Shown piece by piece: positions 54,773 to 63,400 of a DNA stretch of 64,000 nt. Each line of letters opens with the position of its first letter. Within the stretch, counting starts at the first letter, position 1. Source of the stretch: Flavobacterium sp. ACN2 (GTDB lineage Bacteria > Bacteroidota > Bacteroidia > Flavobacteriales > Flavobacteriaceae); NCBI RefSeq assembly GCF_002303885.1, contig NZ_MRCM01000019.1, forward strand, positions 1 through 64,000. The letters run 5' to 3'. Under the pieces are notes generated by a model. The model had not been told where the DNA came from. It was given only the letters and a program-made list of their open reading frames with translations, and made no database searches. A program made the translations under genes and the position numbers.

Positions 54773-55261
54773 ATGCCACTAGATATTAGATACAAAATAG
54801 AGAATATAGATACTTATTTCAGAAAAGACGAATTAAGCACATTGCTTTTTTACATAAAGGATATTAACTACGATTTAGCTACTAAACTTTATTTTTTATT
54901 AGAAAAAGAAATAGCTTTTAGATTAGAAAACCATTTGGATATTGGAAATCTAGATGCTTTTAATGATATGTCTGCACATTTTGATTCAGGCGATATTGAA
55001 GAAAGTATTCAATCAATAGCAAATCAAGTTATTCCATCATTACAAAATGAAAGACTGAATATATGGGAAAAATATGGCGGTTTTGATAATTTAAAGAATG
55101 AAGTTAATAATGGGAATGATTGGAGTTTTAATTTAAACATAAATTATGATTATGTCCCGGAATATGTTGATTATTATATTGATATGTTGATTGAAATAAA
55201 AGAACTTTTACAAAAATCTTTAAATCTTAAGACACCAATAATGATAAGTTATGAAGATTAA
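54773..55261 (+). CDS. Candidate immunity protein B
   Basis: A 162-aa acidic soluble protein (MPLDIRYKIENIDTYFRKDE..) directly after toxin tail B. It shares the middle motif ANQVIPSLQ and the overall layout with immunity candidate C (NNQILPSLQ), matching the homology of the two toxin tails. No other domain is recognised. Confidence 0.72.
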   Translation: MPLDIRYKIENIDTYFRKDELSTLLFYIKDINYDLATKLYFLLEKEIAFRLENHLDIGNLDAFNDMSAHFDSGDIEESIQSIANQVIPSLQNERLNIWEKYGGFDNLKNEVNNGNDWSFNLNINYDYVPEYVDYYIDMLIEIKELLQKSLNLKTPIMISYED

Positions 55262-55265
55262 AAAC

Positions 55266-55328
55266 CTAATCGCGCAGATTTAGCCCCCCCGCTGGCGCGA
55301 GCGTCCCGCTCGTGAACGCAAAGTATTT
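55266..55328. repeat. REP unit (second type) before RAYT copies 3 and 4
   Basis: CGCGCAGATTTAGC is followed by GCTGGCGCGAGCGTCCCGCT and CGTGAACGCAAAG. This is a different REP consensus (CTGGCGCGAGCGTCCCGC) from the one next to RAYT copies 1 and 2. It recurs at 55634-55673, 57360-57400 and, inverted, at 56263-56293. Confidence 0.75.
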
Positions 55329-55352
55329 CTTACATTAGCTCAAAAATAATAA

Positions 55353-55664
55353 ATGAGCAGAAAATACAAATTTGGAGATAAAACTGGAGCTTACTTTATA
55401 AGTTTTGCTACGGTATTTTGGATAGATGTTTTTACAAGAGAAGAATATTTTGGGAACATTGTAGAATCATTAGACTACTGCAGAAAGAACAAGGGAATGG
55501 AGATTTATGGTTATTGTATCATGCCTAGTCATATTCATTTAATTTTCAGATCTGAAAATGGAGATCCTTCTGGTTTAATAAGAGACTTTAAAGGTTTTAC
55601 CTCTAGAAAAATGCTCAAAACAATTGAAGAAAATCCCCCGCTGGCGCGAGCGTCCCGCTCGTGA
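55353..55664 (+). pseudogene. RAYT copy 3, truncated by an inserted REP
   Basis: Encodes the first 95 residues of a second RAYT type (MSRKYKFGDKTGAYFISFAT.., HUH in IMPSHIHLIF). It then runs into a REP unit at about 55637 and stops as ..ENPPLARASRS. The catalytic C-terminal Tyr helix is lost, so it cannot work alone. It is about 96% identical by eye to the matching part of copy 4, which starts 349 bp later, so the pair arose by tandem duplication. Confidence 0.85.
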
Positions 55665-55701
55665 ACGCAAAGTATTTCTTACATTGGCTCAAAAATAATA
55701 A

Positions 55702-56250
55702 ATGAGCAGAAAATACAAATTTGGAGATAAAACTGGAGCTTACTTTATAAGTTTTGCTACGGTATTTTGGATAGATGTTTTTACAAGAGAAGAATATTTT
55801 GGGAGTATCGTAGAATCATTAGATTACTGCAGAAAAAACAAAGGAATGGAGATCTATGGCTATTGTATTATGCCAAGCCATATTCATTTAATTTTTAGAT
55901 CTGAAAATGGAGATCCTTCTGGTTTAATAAGAGACTTTAAAGGTTTTACCTCTAGAAAAATGCTCAAAACAATTGAAGAAAATCCGCAAGAAAGCAGGAA
56001 AGAATGGATGCTTTGGATGTTTGAAAGAGCAGGAAAGAAAAACAGCAATATCAAATTCAGGCAATTTTGGCAGCAAAACAATAAACCTATTGAAATTTGG
56101 TCTTTAACAGTTTTTGAGCAAAAACTAAACTATATTCATAACAATCCAGTTCAAACAGGTTTCGTTACTAATCCTGTAGACTGGAAATATAGCTCTGCCA
56201 GAAATTATGGAGATAATGATCAGACCGTTTTAGAAATTGATATTAATTGA
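55702..56250 (+). CDS. REP-associated tyrosine transposase (RAYT) copy 4, intact
   Basis: A 182-aa Y1/HUH transposase: YGYCIMPSHIHLIFRSENGD, the basic RDFKGFTSRKMLKTIEENP, and KLNYIHNNPVQTG with the catalytic Tyr, then WKYSSARNYG. It differs in sequence and in associated REP type from copies 1 and 2, so two RAYT/REP families coexist in the array. It overlaps the next frame and is followed by an inverted REP of its own type. Confidence 0.88.
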   Translation: MSRKYKFGDKTGAYFISFATVFWIDVFTREEYFGSIVESLDYCRKNKGMEIYGYCIMPSHIHLIFRSENGDPSGLIRDFKGFTSRKMLKTIEENPQESRKEWMLWMFERAGKKNSNIKFRQFWQQNNKPIEIWSLTVFEQKLNYIHNNPVQTGFVTNPVDWKYSSARNYGDNDQTVLEIDIN

Positions 56251-56262
56251 TATGCTGTGTGT

Positions 56263-56293
56263 GCACGAGCGGGACGCTCGCGCCAGCCGGGGA
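56263..56293. repeat. Inverted REP unit joined to orphan toxin C
   Basis: ACGAGCGGGACGCTCGCGCC is the inverse of the REP before RAYT copy 4. Copy 4 is therefore bracketed by oppositely oriented REPs. The toxin C frame continues from its end. Confidence 0.75.
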
Positions 56294-56812
56294 AATCTCG
56301 CCTCCTACGAAGAAGGTTATGTTAGTATAGATATTGTATTTTATGGTGCAAATGGTAAACCTTTACACAAAGGAGCTATCCGAGATATAGATGGATTAAT
56401 TTATGATATTTACTCACAAAAATTCGAAACAATTAAGAGCTGTAAGCTCCCTATTAAAAAGACATCTTGGAAAGAAGAATCAGATTTTATTCTAGCATAT
56501 GGTAATATTCCTCTTAGAGACAATACATTAATTAAAAATTTTATTAGGAATAATGAGAGATTGAAAAAACTTAAAACAGATAAATTTATAAACAAAATAG
56601 AAAGTTTTAAATTTAAAATGAAGGACGTAAGAACAAAAAAAGATATACTCATGAACGCCTCTGATTTTCAACAAAGGGTAAAAAGTTCTTATTTACAATC
56701 AGACATTATCGAAATAAATCCTTCAACTTTTAACACTACCAGAGAACAAATAATCGAAGGTACATATCAATATTTGCACAAAAAATACAACCAAACGAAT
56801 AGTTGGGATTAA
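56294..56812 (+). pseudogene. Orphan toxin C-terminal cassette C
   Basis: About 172 codons from the REP edge (NLASYEEGYVSIDIVFYGAN..). The frame is open further upstream only through the REP and the end of the RAYT gene. It is homologous to cassette B at both ends (SIDIVFxxxNGKPL..DID; EINPSTFNTTREQ). The middle is Lys-rich and diverged, as expected of toxin families under diversifying selection. The catalytic mechanism is not recognised. Immunity candidate C starts 20 bp later. Confidence 0.7.
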
Positions 56813-56832
56813 TAACTTATTAAAGAAAAAAA

Positions 56833-57339
56833 ATGGCCAGAAGAATAGAATTAGAAGTTAATTATGATGACTCAAATGCACCAGGTTTCTACACAAATTT
56901 TGATGATTATGGAGCTATATTATATTATGCTTTTACTGTAAACAAAAATTTAGCTTTAGAATTATACAAATCAATGGTAAGTGAATATAGTTACAAAGAA
57001 AAAACTGGAATGCCTGTTGGAGAATTGACTAATGTTGATTCAAATGTTTATATCTCGCTAAATGATTTACCACAAGTAATTACATTTATAAATAATCAAA
57101 TTTTACCCTCTTTACAATTATTGCCATTAAATTTGGATTTAACAAAAACATGGAATATTGGAAATAGCTTAGAATCGTTTTTAATGAAACAAGGTAGTTT
57201 TTTTGACTATTTCAATATTGATAACATTGAACAAGATGATTATACCACTGAATATTTTATATCTGTATTTAGCAAATTAAGAGATTTTTTTCAAGAAGTT
57301 GTTAATAAAAACGTAATATACAAGGTGGCAATTGTTTAA
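56833..57339 (+). CDS. Candidate immunity protein C
   Basis: A 168-aa acidic soluble protein (MARRIELEVNYDDSNAPGFY..) with NNQILPSLQLLPLNLDLTK in the middle, matching the same region of immunity candidate B. It is directly downstream of toxin tail C and followed by a REP block. Confidence 0.72.
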   Translation: MARRIELEVNYDDSNAPGFYTNFDDYGAILYYAFTVNKNLALELYKSMVSEYSYKEKTGMPVGELTNVDSNVYISLNDLPQVITFINNQILPSLQLLPLNLDLTKTWNIGNSLESFLMKQGSFFDYFNIDNIEQDDYTTEYFISVFSKLRDFFQEVVNKNVIYKVAIV

Positions 57340-57344
57340 CATCC

Positions 57345-57620
57345 CGATCGCGCAGATTTAGCTCCCCCGCTGGCGCGAGCGTCCCGCTAGTGAACGCAAA
57401 GTTGTCTTGTCCTAAAATAGATTTACAAAAAATAATAACAATCCCGATCGCGCGGATTTATCTCAGCAACGATAGCGCGGATTTGCAATCCGTGCCCGCA
57501 AAGATTGGTTAGTTCTCTTTGTAATTATAAAAAAGTACATTAATTGTGTAACTTTTGCTTTAGTGATTTGTTTTTGTGTCTTACTGTTGCGGGCACGGAT
57601 TACAAATCCGCGCTATCGGG
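57345..57620. repeat. REP block 3
   Basis: Mixes both REP types (GATCGCGCAGATTTA.. and CTGGCGCGAGCGTCCCGC), the CTTGTCCTAAAATAGATTTA motif (about 57406), and a last inverted unit GCGGGCACGGATTACAA..GCGCTATCGGG. That unit joins directly to a piece of the deaminase gene. Confidence 0.8.
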
Positions 57621-57746
57621 TTAGAAAATTCTGTTTTGGGTTACAATAGAAATATTACCGTGAAAATTGACAATACTAAAGTAATTATGCCAAGATGTGT
57701 AGACTGTTTTTATATAACAGACTTATTAACTTTTATAATAAATAAA
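57621..57746 (+). pseudogene. Duplicated tail of the YwqJ-like deaminase
   Basis: Repeats the last 40 codons of the toxin gene (source 50572-50697), including the MPRCVDC motif but not HAE, so it cannot be active. A one-base deletion near its end removes the stop codon and joins the frame to the second ywqK-like gene. The copy begins abruptly at the REP edge. Confidence 0.88.
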
Positions 57747-58046
57747 ATGAATGTAAATTTTGAAAATATAGAAATTGCCAATGTCGATGCGGGAGGTGGA
57801 TTAACATACCATTATAATGGTCTTCCTTTTACAGGAACAATCGTAGAATATAACAACAATGGAGAATTGATAGGAGAATTCAATACAAAAAATGGCAGTA
57901 AAGAAGGGAGAATCGCCCTATATTATAATAGCGGTCAAATTATGGATGAACATTTTGAAAAGGATAATCGTTTATATGGTATTTATAAAGAATGGGATGA
58001 AAATGGAAATTTATTAAGTGAGGTTGATTGTGGACCACAGCCTTAA
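57747..58046 (+). CDS. YwqK-like MORN immunity protein, second copy
   Basis: A 99-aa protein identical to the first copy (50699-50998) except Val-to-Glu in NNNGELIGE. The upstream frame is open through the deaminase fragment, so translation might start there, but the same ATG as in copy 1 is available. It would give extra immunity against the deaminase, or is what remains of an earlier arrangement of the locus. Confidence 0.85.
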   Translation: MNVNFENIEIANVDAGGGLTYHYNGLPFTGTIVEYNNNGELIGEFNTKNGSKEGRIALYYNSGQIMDEHFEKDNRLYGIYKEWDENGNLLSEVDCGPQP

Positions 58047-58052
58047 TAAAAC

Positions 58053-58276
58053 TCGATCGCGCAGATATATTTCCGCAACGACCCCGGCCCCGATCGCGCA
58101 GATTTATCTACACAACGATAGTCCCGATCGCGCAGATCTATCTCCGCAACGATCGCGCGGATTTGTAATCCGTGCCCGCAAAGATTGGTTTGATCTCTTC
58201 GCTGGCACGATCGTCCCACTCGTGAACGTAAAATAAAACAACAACTCAAAGACCAAAAATCTTTGAGTTGTTTTAA
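58053..58276. repeat. REP array 4 with terminator
   Basis: A second version of REP array 1: the same opening after the ywqK stop, then GATCGCGCAGATTTA-type units, AATCCGTGCCCGCAAAGATT, and the CAACTCAAAGA/TCTTTGAGTTG hairpin at 58239-58276. It marks the right end of the toxin-cassette array. Confidence 0.8.
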
Positions 58277-58600
58277 AATCAAAAGAGAAAATCAAATCTC
58301 TTAAACTCCAAAAAATTACATTTTAAAAACTCTGGAAACTTAAAACCATAAGTTTCCCGACTCTACTATTGGCTACATCTACGCCAATACGCAAACCTTA
58401 TTTCTTTGTTTTACAGCTGTAAAATAAAACCCTATTGTGACGCCACTAACACAATTTTTAAACATTCAGGATTACTTGCAATCATCCAAAATCAACAACT
58501 GTTTGTAAGTACCAACATATCTGAATGAATTACGGTAATCCCCTATAAGCCCGATTAAAAGCCTGTAAATTATTTAAAAACCCGTAAAAATTAATTAAAA
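58277..58600. other. Intergenic region with a perfect palindrome
   Basis: About 320 bp without a gene. TTTTACAGCTGTAAAA (58409-58424) is a perfect 16-bp palindrome followed by TAAAACCCT. It recalls the TTACA/TGTAA hairpins at 43429 and 60159. It may be a regulatory site for the tail-fibre-like gene. Confidence 0.5.
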
Positions 58601-60010
58601 ATGAGTACAAATCACAACAGAATCAGAGTAGCGGACTTAGAAAAAAATCAACCAAACAAAATTTTAAAAACAAACCAAAATGGTGAATTAGAGTTTAGCG
58701 ATGCAAACAATTTTCAAGCCGAAAGTTATAATGCTCTTGACTGCACCACCGAAGGCAAAACACTCGATGCTAGACAAGGAAAGGTCTTAAAGGATATGAT
58801 TGAGAATGTTAGTACATCGCCAGTTTCTTTAGTCAATGATCTCACAACTGGAGGAACTAATAAAGCTTTAACAGCAGAAATGGGGAAACAACTAGATGAA
58901 ACAAAGCATCCTCTTGAAGATCAGAGATTAAGTCAAGACCAGACTGTTAAATTTGGGCGTGTTATAGTTAAGGATGGTAAATATGTCAGTTACATAGAAC
59001 CTTTTCAAGTACTTGCACAAAATGCAGAAACTTATTTCTCAACAAAATTAACTCCAGATGCAATCATTGCGCAATCTAATGGTGCTAGAAAACTTGAAGT
59101 AAAATACAACAGCATAAATTTTGTTGAAGACCCATATACAGACAAAAAAGGAAGTCTTCAAACTCAGTTTTTAACCGGAGCAAGATCATGGCAATTACAA
59201 GATAAAGATGGAATTGTTGCTTTAACAAATGATAATGTAGTTACAGCACCTGGAAACACTATACGACCTTCTTTAATAATTCCTAACGGTACTTTAACAA
59301 CTACCCCAGCAAACGGGGCTATTGAACGTGATGAAAATGGTGTGTTATGGGAAACTCATAATAGTATTCGATCAAGATTAATTACAACGTCGGATAACTT
59401 AATTCCGATTGCTTATAAGGCAACAACAAGTATGCAAACAAACTTAGATCTTGCCGTATCTTCTACTTCACAATATGTCTCAACTAATATTAGTGCTGGC
59501 AAGTTTTCAAATGCTTCTGTACAAAGACTTAATGCTAGTACAGTAACCGTGACATCAACATACAATTCAACAGGTCTCAAGCCAACAATAGCTAAAACTG
59601 AAGTCTTTTTAAAAATCAATAACGGCTTATTTACAACACATTTCAGCGGATCAAATCCTGCAAATGAGGTCAAGATTATGGAATATTCTGGATTGAATAA
59701 TTATGGTTATAAAAACTATCAAAATCTACTATTATTCAACATTCAAAATGCTAATCCGCTACTTGCACAATGGTCAACGATTGATTTTAATGTCCAAACC
59801 ATTAATGATGGGAAAATTACAACTGAAGATAAATCTTATTATTTAAGAGATTCAATTAATTCTAGAACTTTTGGAGCTTCTGAAGCATCTTTTAGTATTG
59901 TTTTTCGTAATACACTAGCTTTTACTGATGAGAATAACAATAATGGGTTAAATGCTAAAACTTTAGTTCGTGCCACGAATTACGCACTTTTCATAGAAAC
60001 AATCAGATAA
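58601..60010 (+). CDS. Phage tail-fibre-like protein
   Basis: A 469-aa soluble protein. The N-terminal part has two repeats of a short motif common in Bacteroidota phage tail fibres: TTEGKTLDARQGKVLKDMI and TTGGTNKALTAEMGKQLDE. A beta-rich body with TPANGAIERDENGVLWETHN follows. It has no signal peptide or membrane helix. This is the clearest structural phage-like protein in the window and supports a phage or tail-like origin for the 40-64 kb region. Confidence 0.65.
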   Translation: MSTNHNRIRVADLEKNQPNKILKTNQNGELEFSDANNFQAESYNALDCTTEGKTLDARQGKVLKDMIENVSTSPVSLVNDLTTGGTNKALTAEMGKQLDETKHPLEDQRLSQDQTVKFGRVIVKDGKYVSYIEPFQVLAQNAETYFSTKLTPDAIIAQSNGARKLEVKYNSINFVEDPYTDKKGSLQTQFLTGARSWQLQDKDGIVALTNDNVVTAPGNTIRPSLIIPNGTLTTTPANGAIERDENGVLWETHNSIRSRLITTSDNLIPIAYKATTSMQTNLDLAVSSTSQYVSTNISAGKFSNASVQRLNASTVTVTSTYNSTGLKPTIAKTEVFLKINNGLFTTHFSGSNPANEVKIMEYSGLNNYGYKNYQNLLLFNIQNANPLLAQWSTIDFNVQTINDGKITTEDKSYYLRDSINSRTFGASEASFSIVFRNTLAFTDENNNNGLNAKTLVRATNYALFIETIR

Positions 60011-60158
60011 AAGAATTCAAATCAAAAAGGAACTATGAATTAGATTCCTTTTTGATTTAAAATCATTCTCTTCCAAACTTCATACAGAAAGTTATTAATT
60101 GTTTCCCGTTCTTTTTATTTCCTATTCTTCAAAAAACAATTTCAACCTCATCCACTCT

Positions 60159-60236
60159 CTTTACAACCTTGTAAAGCCACAGAACATCCATGTTAAACCA
60201 CTAAGCAGCTCTTTTTTAAGCTCCTTTTTTAGGCTC
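60159..60236 (+). other. Structured element (copy 2)
   Basis: CTTTACAACCTTGTAAAG forms a hairpin. AGCCACAGAACATCCATGTT and later TTTTTTAGGCT follow, in the same order as the element at 43429-43500. It lies between the tail-fibre-like gene and the large right-edge gene. Confidence 0.5.
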
Positions 60237-60445
60237 ATCTTTACACTGTCAGAAGAAAAAAAGAGAATAAAAACCTCTTAAAAAACACAGTCTTTTGAAA
60301 AAATACTAGGCGAATAAATTGTTCAAACTGCTTAGAAAAATCCATATAAAAAATCATGCATTTACACCCCAAGATTGGTTTGATCTAACTACAATTTAAT
60401 CATTCTGAATACGAACAAAATTAAAGTCAAAAACAAAATTAGAAT

Positions 60446-63400
60446 ATGCCAACTAATCCAATTCCTGCGGTTCCAATTCCTACAGCAAGATATTATCCGA
60501 GATTATCCGAGGTAATTACTGTAGACGATTTACCAGAATTCTTATCGTTTGTCGAAGATGGTCTGAATTCCATTTTTGATAAAATTCATTACAAAAATTT
60601 ACAATATTCAAAAGGATATCGTGGTGATTCTGCCTTTTACAGTCTTGATATTGTTTCAAGTACAAAACTGGCGCTCCCTCTGCCTTTTGGTCTAGGTTTG
60701 GTTCTTAATCCAGATCTAAAAGACAATGATTCTTCTATATCATCATTTCCCATTACGTTAGAATATCAGTGGGAAATTCTGGCTTTCTTAAAAACATTCA
60801 GCTCCAGCAGCTTCTCTTTTTCTATGGAAAATTTTTATGCTGTAGGACTTCAGGTTTTCCGCATTAGCGAAGAACAAGTTGTAGCTCACATGATGAATAT
60901 TTTTGTGGAAGCTCAAGAAGGGAAAACAAAATACGAACAGCTTTTAGAAGATATTAATGCGCTTCAAAATACTGATCTGAAGTTTCCCACAGGTGTAGAA
61001 CAATCTATTGGCGGTATTATTGACCTCATCAACAATAGTACTGTAATTACAAAATCGATTCCGATATTATTATTTGGAACTTATATCGCTAGAGAAGGAT
61101 TTACTTTAGACGAAATCAAGCAAAAATTGCAAGATTTCTACAACATTGTAGCTCCAGACGGAATCGAAGCTCACATCAAAAGAATTATTACTCCAAAAGC
61201 AAAAGCAACTTTAGCTTTAAGTGCCGGTATTGAGTTTCCAAGAAACATCTTAAAACCTGTCCTTTCTAATGGGTCTGATTATGGTACTGGCAATGAAAAA
61301 TCGATTTTTATATTTGGTAAAGCACAGTTGTATGCTGATACTGAAGAAGGTATTGGGTATCAATTAGAAATGGGAGGATCACTTGAGCCTAAAACTGCCA
61401 TGATCGGCAATACGGGCCTACTTCTTGAGCTAGATACTTTAAAAGTCGATTTAAGCAAAAAAACCAATATTCCAGAAGCTGATGCTGACGGACGCCCAAA
61501 TGATTTTGTTGGAGTTTATGCTCGTGCTGTTTCTGTAACCCTTCCTTCAAAATGGTTTAATGAGATTCCTAAAACTCCAGGAAGCACAGCTCCTACATTA
61601 CAAATTGGGGCTTCAGATTTGTTAATTGGTACAGGTGGGCTTTCTGGAAATATTTATCTGGAAACAGTTCCAAGTACAGATGGTGCTTTTAGTTATTTTA
61701 ATGACAAATTCAATTTTAATTATCCAATCACCATGTTCGAAAAAAACGAACAAAATGGTGTGACCAATAAAAAAGAAATTGCTGATTACTCTTCTTTACT
61801 TGTCTTTTTGCAAGAATTGAACACTAAAAAATTACCTTATGCATTTGATTATCCGTTATCGTTAACAACTATTAATGACTCTACAACTTATGTTTTTACT
61901 GATGCTAAAGATTATCAAAGCTTTCTGGCAGAACTTTACGACAATACACTTTGGAAAACTATTGGTTCTGAGAAAAAAGGATTCAAAGTAGGCTTTAATA
62001 AATTTGATATTACTTTCAAACAAAATAAAGTTACGAACTCTAACATTAAAGGTGCTTTAGAGATTCCGAAACTTGCAGAAAAAAATGGAGATCCATTAAA
62101 AGTTAACCTTGAAGGCCACTTAAATGATGACGGAGATTTTAACCTTACTGCTTCATTCCCAAAAGATAATAAACCACAGGCAAATCTTTTTGACCTTGTA
62201 AATATTGATTTCCACAGTTTCGAACTTGGCAAACAAGATGAAGATTACTATTTAGGAACGTCTTGTTATGTTTCTTTTCCTGAAGAAACTTTAATGGGAA
62301 GTTTATTAAAAGGAAAAGGATTTGAAGTTGAAAAACTGCGTGTGTACAGCGACGGAAATATCGAAGTTGAGGGAGGATCTATTCCTATTCCAATCAGTCT
62401 TTCTGTCAATTTAGGTCCAGTTCAAATGGCGGTTACGAACATCAACTTTGGTTCTACCCAAATTAACGGACGTAAATATAATTTCTGGGGATTTGATGGC
62501 GCAATCAGTATTAATCCGCTTGGAGTTGATGCTCGCGGTGAAGGGGTTAAATTTTATTACTCTACTGATCAGAACTCCGAAAACGGTCTTAAAAAAGATT
62601 CCTTTTTAAGAATCCAAACTATCGAAGTCGATTTAATCATTCCAGGAACTGCTACGGAGTCTTCAGCTATGGCAATTATTCACGGTATGATTTCGCTTCC
62701 TGAACCAGGAAAATCTAAGGAATTTATTGGTGAAGTTGGCTTAAAACTGCCAAAAGCAAAAATTTCAGGAAGTGTCGGCATGCGTTTTATGCCTAAATAT
62801 CCTGCCTTCTTAATTGATGCCAGTATCGAACTGCCCGTTCCTATTCCGCTTGGATTCTTGGCTATTAATGCCTTTAGAGGTTTATTAGGATTTAGATATG
62901 TCGCTACGAAAGAAGCTGTAGGATTAACAAAAGACGATACTTGGTATGAATATTACAAACATCCAAAACCGGGTATCAATATTAAAAAATTCAGCGGCCC
63001 TCCAGACTCTATGCAGTACAATTCTCCATTTTCTATTGGAGCTGGAGCCACTTTTGGAACAGTTGCAGATGGTGGGCATGTATTGTCGTTGAGAGCCATG
63101 CTTTTATTGTCTCTGCCTACTCTATTTTATATTGAGGCAGGACTTAATGTTATTTCTTCAAGATTAGGTCTAATTGAAGATGATCCTAGCAATCCACCAT
63201 TCTTTGCTATGGTTGCCTTTGGAGATGATTCCTTAGAATTAGCAGCTGGAGCAGATTTCAGCATTCCTAAAGATGGTGGTCAGATATTTAGACTCACTGC
63301 ATTATTAGAAGCTGGTTTTTTCTTTAAAAATCAAAAGCCTTGGTATGTTAATTTCGGAACAAAAGAGAGACCAATCGAAGCTGAAGTTTTAACCTTATTT

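Noticed and set aside
51426..56250. IS200/IS605 insertion sequences
   Set aside because: The transposases have the RAYT layout and are flanked by REP palindromes rather than IS200/IS605 ends, and no TnpB is present.
51007..58276. CRISPR array
   Set aside because: The repeats are palindromic, irregularly spaced and mixed with RAYT genes; there are no uniform spacers and no cas genes.
58018..58295. Short frames on both strands over REP array 4
   Set aside because: They contain only repeat-derived residues such as RDRSARSG and are shadows of the REP sequence.
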